A stretch of 35,440 bases of DNA from Nautiliaceae bacterium (GTDB taxonomy: Bacteria; Campylobacterota; Campylobacteria; Campylobacterales; Nautiliaceae), in contig JAMOSZ010000048.1 in the NCBI GenBank assembly GCA_027062625.1, positions 1-35,440 on the forward strand, in the 5' to 3' direction. The translations under genes were made by a program, and so were the position numbers. Positions within the stretch are counted from its first letter, which is position 1, and each line of letters starts with the position of its first letter. The notes beneath the pieces were generated by a model. That model saw only the letters and a list, made by a program, of their open reading frames with translations, was not told where the DNA came from and did no database searches. Below are positions 15,076 to 22,987 of this stretch, in pieces.

Positions 15076-16216
15076 TATCGTTAAATTTGAATTTTTGTTT
15101 TTTAATTATCTTAGCTTTATTTATAAACCAAGAAGAGTTATTGAAGCAAGGGTAATAGCTCAATATAAAAAGAGGGATTATTATGTTTTGAAATTAAAAA
15201 ACAGGGAAGTTACTTTTTATACTACAACTTATGAGGATTTGAAAAATTTAATTAACGATAAATTAAGGCTTAAAATTTTTACAAAAAATCTCTCTTTTTT
15301 AGGATATTTAACATCCTTTTACGCTCCAAGTTATGATATTAAGCTTTTGCCTTTATCAAAGGTGGATAAATTTATAGAAATCCAGCATAAAGAGAGGAAA
15401 ATCTCCAATCTTTTTAGGGCGCTGTTTTTGGGAGAGAGTATGGATTATCAAACCCGCTTAGCCCTCTCTTCCCTTGGGATAGCCCATCTTTTTGCACTTA
15501 GCGGTTTGCATCTTGGAATTATCTCTTTTTTGGTTTTTTTTATTGTGAGGCTTTTTTACTCTTTTTTTCATAAATACTTTCCTTACAGAAATTTATACTT
15601 TGATGTTGGCTTGATTGTTTTGGGAGTTGAATTTTTGTATCTTTATTTTACAAACTTTCCTCCTTCTTTAATAAGGGCGTATCTTTTGGAGGTGATTTTG
15701 TTTTTTATGTTTTTTACTCTTAGGGATGTTTTAAGATTTAGGGTGCTTGGTTTACTTTTGGGGGTTAGTTTTTTATTTTTTACTTTTAGCGTGTTTACTC
15801 TTGGATTTTTGCTAAGTTTTCTTGGAGTATTTTATATCTATCTCTTTTTTAACTACTTTAAGCCAAATTTCAAAAACTCCATACTCTTATCTTTTTATCT
15901 TTTTGTTGTTATGAGCGTTTATAGTTTTTACTTTTTTCACAAAAGTAGCGATTTTATTTTTTTAGCTCCTTTTATTACTCTTTTGTTTCCGTTTTTTTAT
16001 GTTGTTGAGGTGGTTTTGCATCTTTTAAATATGGGCGGGAGTTTAGATTTTTTGGTAAAAGGAGTTTTGAGCTTGGGGAAGGTTAGGGAAGTGGATGTGA
16101 GCTTGGTGGAAGTTTTAGTTTTTTTGTTTCTTTCTTTAATGGCAATTAAGAAAAAATGGGCTTTTTATGGTATAAATGTAATAGGATTAATTTTTGTTTT
16201 AAGGAGTTTTTTGTGA
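15041..16216 (+). CDS. comEC: ComEC/Rec2-family membrane channel protein (short form)
   Basis: A polytopic inner-membrane protein of 391 aa with the ComEC core signature SLGIAHLFALSGLHLGIISF at ~residues 145-165 and about eight transmembrane segments. ComEC forms the channel for single-stranded DNA entry in natural transformation. Here there is an N-terminal soluble segment (residues ~30-110, OB-like in location) but no C-terminal metallo-beta-lactamase domain, so the protein is about half the length of Bacillus ComEC; short forms occur in Campylobacterota. The start ATG is the first possible after an in-frame stop at 15038-15040 and has no good adjacent ribosome site, so translation probably depends on coupling to dnaB. 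Confidence 0.88.
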   Translation: MKLILKLLLLFSIVKFEFLFFNYLSFIYKPRRVIEARVIAQYKKRDYYVLKLKNREVTFYTTTYEDLKNLINDKLRLKIFTKNLSFLGYLTSFYAPSYDIKLLPLSKVDKFIEIQHKERKISNLFRALFLGESMDYQTRLALSSLGIAHLFALSGLHLGIISFLVFFIVRLFYSFFHKYFPYRNLYFDVGLIVLGVEFLYLYFTNFPPSLIRAYLLEVILFFMFFTLRDVLRFRVLGLLLGVSFLFFTFSVFTLGFLLSFLGVFYIYLFFNYFKPNFKNSILLSFYLFVVMSVYSFYFFHKSSDFIFLAPFITLLFPFFYVVEVVLHLLNMGGSLDFLVKGVLSLGKVREVDVSLVEVLVFLFLSLMAIKKKWAFYGINVIGLIFVLRSFL

Positions 16217-18150
16217 AACTTAAATTTAAAGATGTAAATGAGTATTATGAGTATTTTAAAGAGCTAATAGACAAAGAAAGAGAGGCTGAGAAAGAGTTTC
16301 ATTTAAATGAGATTAAAAGACTAAGTGGAGTTGAGAGACAAAAAAGAGGAAGGGCAGTTCTTGGACTTAGGATGAGGTATGTTGGGGAGTTTTTGGATTT
16401 TAAGATTTACAGGTTTAATCGCAACAACTTCCCAGAACATCAAATAAAAGTTGGGGATATTGTATTAATTAGCAAGGGTGAGCCTTTGAAATTCAATCAA
16501 GAAGCGGTTGTTAGCGGGGTTGGTAAAAATTTTATTGAAGTTTACAGCAAGGAACCTATTTTTAGAAGTAAGCTTTATAGGCTTGATTTATTTGTAAATG
16601 ATATAACTTTTAAAAGGATGGAGAAAGCCTTAGAGGCTTTAAAAGAGAAAAAGTCACTATTTAATGAAGAGATTATTTTAGGGAATAAAACCCCAGAGCT
16701 TAAAGAAAGTGATATTAGGGACGATAACTTAAACGAATCTCAAAACAGGGCTTTAAGACTTGCTTTAAATAGTGAAGCTTTTTTAATCCACGGACCACCG
16801 GGCACTGGTAAGACTACTACTTTGAGTGAAGTTATTAAAAACAGCATTGGAGAGAAAATTTTAGTTACCGCTGATAGTAATGTGGCGGTTGATAATCTGG
16901 TTGAAAAACTCAAAGATTACAATATCGTAAGGATTGGGCATCCGGCAAAAATTGATAGTAATTTGATGAAATACTCTCTTGATGTAAAAATAAGGCGGGA
17001 TAAGAGGTATAAAGAGGTAGAAAAGATTATAAAGAAAATTGATGATTTAAAATACCTTCAAGAAAAACGCACCAAAAAGCCAACCCCAAGCAGAAGAAGA
17101 GGGATGAGTGATGAGGAGATTTTAGAGCTTGCAAAGGTAAACAAAGGCAAAAGAGGGGTTAAGGCTGAGTGGGTTAAAGAGATGGCTGAGTGGATAAAAA
17201 TCCAACAAAAAATTAATGAGCTTTATGAAGATAAAAATTCAATAATTAAAACTATTATGGAGGATATTTTAGATAATGCAGATGCTATTTTTACTACAAA
17301 TTCAGGAGCTGGGAGTGAGTTTTTAGAAGGAAAAGAATTTGATGTCGTTTTTATTGATGAAGCGGCTCAGGCGATGGAGCCAAGTACTTTAATTCCTCTT
17401 ATAAAGGCAAAAAGAGCAATTTTTGCAGGGGATGATAAGCAGCTCCCACCAACTATTCTTAGTAATGATGATAGGTTAAAAGTGAGTATGTTTGAGAGAT
17501 TTCATAAACTCTATCCGCATAATGCCTATACTCTTGAAATTCAATATAGAATGAATGAAAAGATAAATAATTTTCCAAGTTGCGAATTTTATGAGTGCAA
17601 AGTAAAGACATTTGAAGCTATTAAGGATATTACAATAAAAGACCTTGGTATAAAAGAGGATGAATTTTATGGAGGGGTTGAGCCTTATGTATTTTTTGAT
17701 ACCAAGGGTAAATTTTTAGAGGCTGTAAAAAAAGATTCTCCTTCAAAATATAATCCTCTTGAAGCTGAGTTTGTTTTAAGGCTTATTAAAAGACTTTTAC
17801 AAAACGGGGCAAAAGATGAGTATATAGGGGTAATTACCCCTTATAAAGACCATGAGGAGTATATTAAAAAGCTTTTTGAAAAAGAGAAAATAGGAAGTGA
17901 AGTTAAAAGTGTTGATGGATTTCAAGGAAGAGAGAAAGAGATTATAATTGTAAGTTTGGTTAGGGCAAATGAGAATGAAGAGATTGGGTTTTTGAGTGAT
18001 GTAAGAAGGCTTAATGTAGCCATTACAAGACCAAAAAGAAAACTTATTATTGTTGGGGATGTTAAGACTCTAACTTCACACAAAACTTATAAAGATTTGA
18101 TAGAGTATGTAAAAGCAAACGGAATTTTAAAGGAAGTTGATGAGGGTTGA
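16213..18150 (+). CDS. Upf1-like superfamily 1 DNA/RNA helicase (IGHMBP2-like)
   Basis: A 645-aa helicase with an N-terminal OB-like/stalk region, then Walker A IHGPPGTGKTTTLSEVI (~residue 195), motif Ia VTADSNVAVDNLVEKL, Walker B FDVVFIDEAAQAMEPSTL, motif III FAGDDKQLPPTIL, and motifs V-VI SVDGFQGREKEIIIVSLVR...RRLNVAITRPKRKLIIVGD. This set is diagnostic of the Upf1/IGHMBP2 group. The open frame extends to 16156, but a GTG at 16213 has AAGGAG 6 nt upstream and overlaps the comEC stop by 3 nt, so I take that start. Substrate is unknown; bacterial members are scattered and often found in thermophiles. Confidence 0.92.
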   Translation: MKLKFKDVNEYYEYFKELIDKEREAEKEFHLNEIKRLSGVERQKRGRAVLGLRMRYVGEFLDFKIYRFNRNNFPEHQIKVGDIVLISKGEPLKFNQEAVVSGVGKNFIEVYSKEPIFRSKLYRLDLFVNDITFKRMEKALEALKEKKSLFNEEIILGNKTPELKESDIRDDNLNESQNRALRLALNSEAFLIHGPPGTGKTTTLSEVIKNSIGEKILVTADSNVAVDNLVEKLKDYNIVRIGHPAKIDSNLMKYSLDVKIRRDKRYKEVEKIIKKIDDLKYLQEKRTKKPTPSRRRGMSDEEILELAKVNKGKRGVKAEWVKEMAEWIKIQQKINELYEDKNSIIKTIMEDILDNADAIFTTNSGAGSEFLEGKEFDVVFIDEAAQAMEPSTLIPLIKAKRAIFAGDDKQLPPTILSNDDRLKVSMFERFHKLYPHNAYTLEIQYRMNEKINNFPSCEFYECKVKTFEAIKDITIKDLGIKEDEFYGGVEPYVFFDTKGKFLEAVKKDSPSKYNPLEAEFVLRLIKRLLQNGAKDEYIGVITPYKDHEEYIKKLFEKEKIGSEVKSVDGFQGREKEIIIVSLVRANENEEIGFLSDVRRLNVAITRPKRKLIIVGDVKTLTSHKTYKDLIEYVKANGILKEVDEG

Positions 18151-19285
18151 GATTAAAAAAGAGGCGTATGAGAAGCTAAAAAGGCATTTTCCTTGGATTT
18201 ATCAAAATGAAATTTTAAAAGCTCCTAAGTGTGATAGCGGAAGTGTTGTTGATTTTGTTTATAAGGGGGAGTTTATAGCGGTTGGTTTTTTTAATCCAAA
18301 GAGTAAGATTGCCGGGAGGGTTTTAAGTTTTAAAAAGGTATTGATTGATAGGGGCTTTTTTGAAGAGAGGATAAAAAAGGCGGCTAAGAAAAGGGAGATT
18401 TTTAAAAAGATAACAAACTCTTATAGACTTATCCACTCAGAAGCCGATTTTCTCCCGGGGCTTATTGTGGATAGATATGGGGATAATTTGGTTGTTAGTT
18501 TTACAACTGCTGGGATGGATAATTTTAAAGGAGTAATAGTTGAGATTTTGATTGATATTTTAGCTCCAAAAGGAATTTATGAAAAAGGGGATAAAATTCG
18601 TCAAAAAGAGGGCTTAGAGGTTATAAGCCAAACTCTTTATGGGGAAGTTGATGATGAGTTTGTTATTAAAGAAAATGGCAAAAAGTTTTTGACTTATCTA
18701 AAAGAAGGGCAAAAGACTGGATTTTTCCTTGACCAGAGAAAAAACAGAAAAATTGTGGGTAAATATGGAGGGGAAAAAACACTTGATTTGTTTGCAAACG
18801 CAGGAGGGTTTGGAATTTATGCAAACGCCTCTTTTACCAAGTTTGTTGAAATTTCACCGCTTGCTTGCTCTTTGATTGAGAGAAATTGTGAGTTAAATAA
18901 CCTTGATAATTATGAGATAGTTAGAGAAGATGTTTTTAAGTTTTTGGAAAAAGAGAAAGAGAAGTATGATTTGATTATTGTTGACCCACCAGCCTTTGCA
19001 AAGACAAAAGCGGCTAAAAAAGGAGCGATTAGGGGGTGGAAATATTTGATTGTAAATAGTTTAAAACTTCTTGAAGATGGAGGGTATCTTGCTCTTTTTA
19101 GCTGCTCTTATTCAGTGAGTGAGAAGGATTTGTTGGATTTGGCATTAAGTAGCAGTTTGATTGAGGGATGTGAGTTGGAGGTAGTTGAGTTTTTAAAACA
19201 AGACACTGATCATCCATATATCCTTAGCATTCCAAACTCTTTGTATCTTAGGGGAGTTTTGTTAAGGAGGATTGATGAAGCTTGA
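18140..19285 (+). CDS. RlmI-like 23S rRNA (cytosine-C5) methyltransferase
   Basis: 381 aa from the ATG at 18140 (AAAGGA 5 nt upstream; the TTG before it is too close to the site). The N-terminal PUA RNA-binding domain (HFPWIYQNEI...GSVVDFVYKGEFIAVGFFNP) is followed by a central RlmI-specific region (LIVDRYGDNLVVSFTTAGMD; TGFFLDQRKNRKIVG) and a SAM methyltransferase domain (LDLFANAGGFGIYA; motif IV DLIIVDPPAFAKTK; SCSYSVSE). The DPPAF motif plus the Cys of LFSCSYS is the YccW/RlmI arrangement. It methylates 23S rRNA in E. coli; the exact target here is not shown. Overlaps both neighbours. Confidence 0.88.
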   Translation: MRVEIKKEAYEKLKRHFPWIYQNEILKAPKCDSGSVVDFVYKGEFIAVGFFNPKSKIAGRVLSFKKVLIDRGFFEERIKKAAKKREIFKKITNSYRLIHSEADFLPGLIVDRYGDNLVVSFTTAGMDNFKGVIVEILIDILAPKGIYEKGDKIRQKEGLEVISQTLYGEVDDEFVIKENGKKFLTYLKEGQKTGFFLDQRKNRKIVGKYGGEKTLDLFANAGGFGIYANASFTKFVEISPLACSLIERNCELNNLDNYEIVREDVFKFLEKEKEKYDLIIVDPPAFAKTKAAKKGAIRGWKYLIVNSLKLLEDGGYLALFSCSYSVSEKDLLDLALSSSLIEGCELEVVEFLKQDTDHPYILSIPNSLYLRGVLLRRIDEA

Positions 19286-21065
19286 TGATTTAAAGCACTA
19301 TATAAAAGTTATAGATATCCCTCTTGATGTAAACCTTGAAATTCCTCATCTTGCATACATTGAAGCAAAAAAGAAAAACCCTAAAATTTTAATGTTTACA
19401 AATCCAATGGAAAATGGCAAAAAGTTTGATATTCCAGTTGTTATGAATATTTTTGCAAATGATGAGGTTGTAAGAGAGATTTTTGGTAGAGATTTAGAAG
19501 AGATTGCCAAAGAGATTGAATCTTTAATAAAAATGAAGCCTCCAAAGACTCTAAGTGAGAAACTAAAAGCGTTTGGTAAGCTTTTTGCTATTAAAAACAC
19601 TATTCCAAAAAGAGTAAAAGATGCTGAGTGTCAGTATCATATTTATGAAGGTGAAGCGGCAACTCTTGATAGATTGCCAATTTTAAAAACGTGGGAGAAA
19701 GATGGCGGTAAGTTTATTACAATGGGGCAGGTTTATACAAAAAGTCTTGATGGAAGTGTTAGAAATGTTGGGATGTATAGATTGCAAGTTTATGATAACA
19801 AGCGCCTTGGGCTTCACTGGCAAATTCATAAAGACTCAGCTCATCTATTTTGGGAGTATAAAAAAGCGGGTCTTAAAATGCCAGTTAGTGTAGCAATTGG
19901 AGGGGACCCTTTATGGACTTGGTGTGCAACTGCTCCTATGCCGCCAGGAATTTTTGAAGTTATGCTTTATGGGTTTATAAGAAGAAAAAATCCTCGCCTT
20001 GTTAAGTGTATAAGCAATGACTTAGAAGTCCCAGCAGATGCCGATATTGTGATTGAGGGGTGGTGTGACCCGAATGAAATGGAAATTGAAGGAATGTTTG
20101 GCGACCATACTGGTTATTATACTCTTAAAAAACCATTTCCTGTTATGCACATTAAAACAATTACTACAAAAAAAGAGCCTGTTTATTATGCAACGGTTGT
20201 TGGAAAACCTCCTCTTGAAGATAAGTATATGGGATATGCTACTGAGAGGATATTTTTGCCGCTTTTAAAAACAACGGCACCAGATTTAATTGATTATGCA
20301 ATGCCAGAGAATGGAGTTTTTCATAATCTTATTTTAGCAAAGATTGCTCCAAGATACCCAGGACACAGCCTTCAAATTATGCATAGTCTGTGGGGGGTTG
20401 GGCAGATGAGCTTTGTAAAGCACGCTATTTTTGTAGGTGAAGATGCCCCGCCTCTTAGGGATTATGAAAAAATTACTGAATATATTCTAAATCATTTTGA
20501 CCCTGAGAATATCCTTATCAGTAAGGGAATAGTAGATGAGCTTGACCATTCAAGCATAAAAGAGCTTATAGGTGGAAAACTTGGTATTGATGCTACAAAA
20601 GAGGCTAAGGGAATTGATATTAAGATTTTAGAGGATAAAAAGCTTTTTGAGAGAATAAAAGAGCTTGATGAGAGCGTAGAAGAAGTTAAGCAGTATATGA
20701 CTCATACAAAAAATCCAATTTGCGTAATAAAATACAAAAAAACAAAAAGAGCTCGTGAGATTTTTGATAAGTTAAAAGCACTAAAAAAACATCTTAGAAT
20801 TGTAGTCTTTATAAATACCCCTGAGACTTTTAATCCTTATATGTTAATTTGGAGAGTAACAAACAATATTGATGCGTTGCGTGATATTTGGATTGAAGAG
20901 ATTATTGGAATTGATGGGACAAATAAAGATAAAAATATTGATGAATTTGATAGAGAGTGGCCGCCTGATGTTGATACTACAAAAGAAGTAATTGAAAAAT
21001 TAAAAAACCTTGGACTAATTGAAGGGATAAGCGAAGAGGAGCTTAGGAAGTATCAGGTTATATAA
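19275..21065 (+). CDS. UbiD-family decarboxylase, probably menaquinone (futalosine) pathway
   Basis: 596 aa, a prenylated-FMN decarboxylase of the UbiD family. It shows GMYRLQVYDNKRLGLHWQIHKDS (FMN/metal region), VAIGGDPLWTW, IVIEGWCDPNEMEIEGMFGDHTGYY with the catalytic Glu region, and APRYPGHSLQIMHSLWG. Campylobacterota make menaquinone by the futalosine route, where a UbiD-type enzyme removes a late carboxylate (1,4-dihydroxy-6-naphthoate branch). That assignment is from taxonomy, not from a residue I can point to. Start at the ATG 19275, 4 nt after an AAGGAGG site. A UbiX partner is not in the window. Confidence 0.88.
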   Translation: MKLDDLKHYIKVIDIPLDVNLEIPHLAYIEAKKKNPKILMFTNPMENGKKFDIPVVMNIFANDEVVREIFGRDLEEIAKEIESLIKMKPPKTLSEKLKAFGKLFAIKNTIPKRVKDAECQYHIYEGEAATLDRLPILKTWEKDGGKFITMGQVYTKSLDGSVRNVGMYRLQVYDNKRLGLHWQIHKDSAHLFWEYKKAGLKMPVSVAIGGDPLWTWCATAPMPPGIFEVMLYGFIRRKNPRLVKCISNDLEVPADADIVIEGWCDPNEMEIEGMFGDHTGYYTLKKPFPVMHIKTITTKKEPVYYATVVGKPPLEDKYMGYATERIFLPLLKTTAPDLIDYAMPENGVFHNLILAKIAPRYPGHSLQIMHSLWGVGQMSFVKHAIFVGEDAPPLRDYEKITEYILNHFDPENILISKGIVDELDHSSIKELIGGKLGIDATKEAKGIDIKILEDKKLFERIKELDESVEEVKQYMTHTKNPICVIKYKKTKRAREIFDKLKALKKHLRIVVFINTPETFNPYMLIWRVTNNIDALRDIWIEEIIGIDGTNKDKNIDEFDREWPPDVDTTKEVIEKLKNLGLIEGISEEELRKYQVI

Positions 21066-21381
21066 GAATTGATTTTATATACTCTTCAAATTTTATAAGC
21101 TCCTCTTTATCTTCGCTTTGATAGATAAGTTCTATGTTATAATTCCCTTGTAAATAGACATTAAAAATGCATTCTGGATTTAGAGGATTATTACTTATTA
21201 CTGGGTTTAGTGTGTAAAAGAGAATTGTGCTTTTTTTGAGTTTTATCTCTTTAATCTCAACTTTGTTGAGTTTGACGATTGAGTTGATTTTATTAGTTTG
21301 ATAGGTTTTAAAAAATAGAGCATCAACTGAGAGGTCAATTTCAACTATTTCGTTGTAAATTTCAGCCATTTCTTCATACAT
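21058..21381 (-). CDS. Hypothetical protein (107 aa)
   Basis: The open frame extends to 21516 across the start of the divergent MoxR gene. I choose the ATG at 21381 (MYEEMAEIYNEIVEI), with AAAGGA 8 nt upstream and a TATAAT -10 at 21401-21406 on this strand. The protein appears to be mixed alpha/beta, with a beta-rich centre (KINSIVKLNKVEIKEIKLKKSTILFYTLNP) and a C-terminal helix. There is no recognised motif. It overlaps the ubiD 3' end by 8 nt. Confidence 0.7.
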   Translation of the reverse strand: MYEEMAEIYNEIVEIDLSVDALFFKTYQTNKINSIVKLNKVEIKEIKLKKSTILFYTLNPVISNNPLNPECIFNVYLQGNYNIELIYQSEDKEELIKFEEYIKSILI

Positions 21382-21400
21382 TGCTAAGTCCTTTTTTAAA

Positions 21401-21406
21401 ATTATA
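21401..21406 (-). promoter_or_regulatory. -10 element (TATAAT) for the 107-aa gene
   Basis: Perfect TATAAT on the minus strand, 20-25 nt upstream of the ATG at 21381. The MoxR operon must be transcribed from the same 33-bp gap or from further upstream. Confidence 0.5.
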
Positions 21407-21414
21407 TAAAGGAG

Positions 21415-22269
21415 TTGAAAATTATTCAAGAGATAATTAAAGAAATTGAAAAAGTTGTAAAAGGAAAAAGAGAAAAGATAAAAATTATTCTTGCTACTTT
21501 TTTTGCAAACGGACATACCTTAATTGAAGATATCCCAGGAGTTGGAAAGACAACCATTGCAAAAACGATTGCCAAGGTTTTAGGACTTCAATTTAAAAGA
21601 ATTCAATTCACAGCCGATATGCTCCCAAGCGATATAATTGGGGTTAACTATTTTGATGTAAAGAGTAAAGAATTTGTTTTTAAAAAAGGACCGATTTTTA
21701 CTGAGATTTTGCTTGCTGATGAGATAAACAGAGCCTCTCCAAAAGCTCAGAGTGCTTTGCTTGAAGCTATGGAAGAGAGGCAAGTTAGTATAGATGGGGT
21801 AACTTATAAACTGCCTGAACATTTTTTTGTAATTGCCACTCAAAATCCAATAGAACATGGCATCTATCCTCTGCCTCTATCTCAAATTGATAGATTTGCC
21901 ACTTCTTTGTCAATTGGGTATCCAAGTAGGGAATCTGAAAAGCTAATTTTAAAAAGAGAAGAAGTTAAGCTTAATTCTTTTAGAGATGCGGTTGTGGAGT
22001 ATAAAAAAAGACAAAAAAATATTTTTGTAGATAATAAAATTTATGAGATGCTTTTAGATATTGCTGAGGTTAGTAGGAGTGGAATGTTTGAGATTGGTTT
22101 ATCAACGAGGGGGGTAATTTCGCTTTTAGAAATTTCTAAATCGTGGGCTATGATGAATGAGAGGGAATTTGTAATTGATGAAGATGTAGTGGAAGTTTTG
22201 GGATATGTTATAAATCATAGGTTAAAAGATAATGAAGCGGCTAAAAAGATTCTTAACTCCATTTATTAA
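21415..22269 (+). CDS. MoxR-family AAA+ ATPase
   Basis: 284 aa. Walker A is EDIPGVGKTTIAKTIAKV and Walker B LLADEINRASPKAQSALLEAMEERQVSIDG. Then come sensor 1 VIATQNPIEHGIYPLPLSQIDRF and the lid domain with FEIGLSTRGVISLLEISKSWA. MoxR ATPases act as chaperones, often assembling membrane or metal-containing complexes together with VWA or DUF58 proteins. The first start codon in frame is TTG at 21415, directly abutting the AAGGAG site; an ATT at 21421 would have ideal 6-nt spacing, so the start is uncertain. It overlaps the DUF58 gene by 38 nt. Confidence 0.93.
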   Translation: MKIIQEIIKEIEKVVKGKREKIKIILATFFANGHTLIEDIPGVGKTTIAKTIAKVLGLQFKRIQFTADMLPSDIIGVNYFDVKSKEFVFKKGPIFTEILLADEINRASPKAQSALLEAMEERQVSIDGVTYKLPEHFFVIATQNPIEHGIYPLPLSQIDRFATSLSIGYPSRESEKLILKREEVKLNSFRDAVVEYKKRQKNIFVDNKIYEMLLDIAEVSRSGMFEIGLSTRGVISLLEISKSWAMMNEREFVIDEDVVEVLGYVINHRLKDNEAAKKILNSIY

Positions 22270-22987
22270 AGTAAAAAATACCAAAAAGTTTTGGATAGGT
22301 ATTTTTATTATTGTTTTGCTTTTTATAGCTGGATATGTACATAATAATAATATTGCTTATATTGGGATGTTTTTTGTTTTTTCTCTTATGTCTTTTTCGC
22401 TATTGTTTGGGAGGATTAATATCTCAAAAGCTGAGGTTAGGTTTGAAAAGAGAAGATTTTTTGCAAATGAAGAGTATAAGCTACCTTTAATTGTAAAGGG
22501 AGAAGCGATAGAATTTGATAATAGGGTAAAATTTGATAAAAGAGGATATAACGATTTAGAAATTGAGATTTTTAGTCTATATCCAATAGGAATTGCTAAA
22601 TTTTCAAAAACTATTAAAATAAAAGATATTTTGGTCTATCCTAAATTAAAAGGAGAGTCTTTAAAGAGTGCCTTTTTAAGAGGAGAAGAGATGGATTTTG
22701 ATAGTTTAAAAGAGTATGAGGGGGAGGGTTTAAAATATATCCACTGGGCAAGTCTTGCAAAAGGAGATATTAAAGCAAAAAAATTTGGAGGAGAGAGTAG
22801 GGTTGATAGGCTTTTATTTGATTACTCTTTGTTAAAAGGGGATAAGGAAGAGAGAATTTCCCAGCTTGCAAAATGGGCAAAGGAAGCATTTGATAGTGGA
22901 ATAGAATTTGAGATAATTTTACCGGATAAAAAAATAAGTTCAAAAGAGGGGTTTGATGAGGTTTTTAAAGAACTTGCACTCTATTGA
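22232..22987 (+). CDS. DUF58 membrane protein
   Basis: 251 aa: two transmembrane helices at residues ~18-62 (FWIGIFIIVLLFIAGYV; IAYIGMFFVFSLMSFSLLF), a beta-rich middle, and the DUF58 signature DFDSLKEYEGEGLKYIHWASLAKGD (canonical R-Y-x2-GD-x2-R-x-I-x-W form), followed by KKFGGES. It is the standard partner of MoxR ATPases and TgpA-like transglutaminases, as here. It ends early, without the VWA-like C-terminal part of longer DUF58 proteins. The function is not established in any detail. Confidence 0.9.
   Translation: MKRLKRFLTPFIKVKNTKKFWIGIFIIVLLFIAGYVHNNNIAYIGMFFVFSLMSFSLLFGRINISKAEVRFEKRRFFANEEYKLPLIVKGEAIEFDNRVKFDKRGYNDLEIEIFSLYPIGIAKFSKTIKIKDILVYPKLKGESLKSAFLRGEEMDFDSLKEYEGEGLKYIHWASLAKGDIKAKKFGGESRVDRLLFDYSLLKGDKEERISQLAKWAKEAFDSGIEFEIILPDKKISSKEGFDEVFKELALY

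Noticed and set aside
21382-21516. N-terminal extension of the 107-aa gene to 21516
   Set aside because: It overlaps the start of the divergent MoxR gene, and the extension is a low-complexity Phe/Asn/Leu antisense translation.
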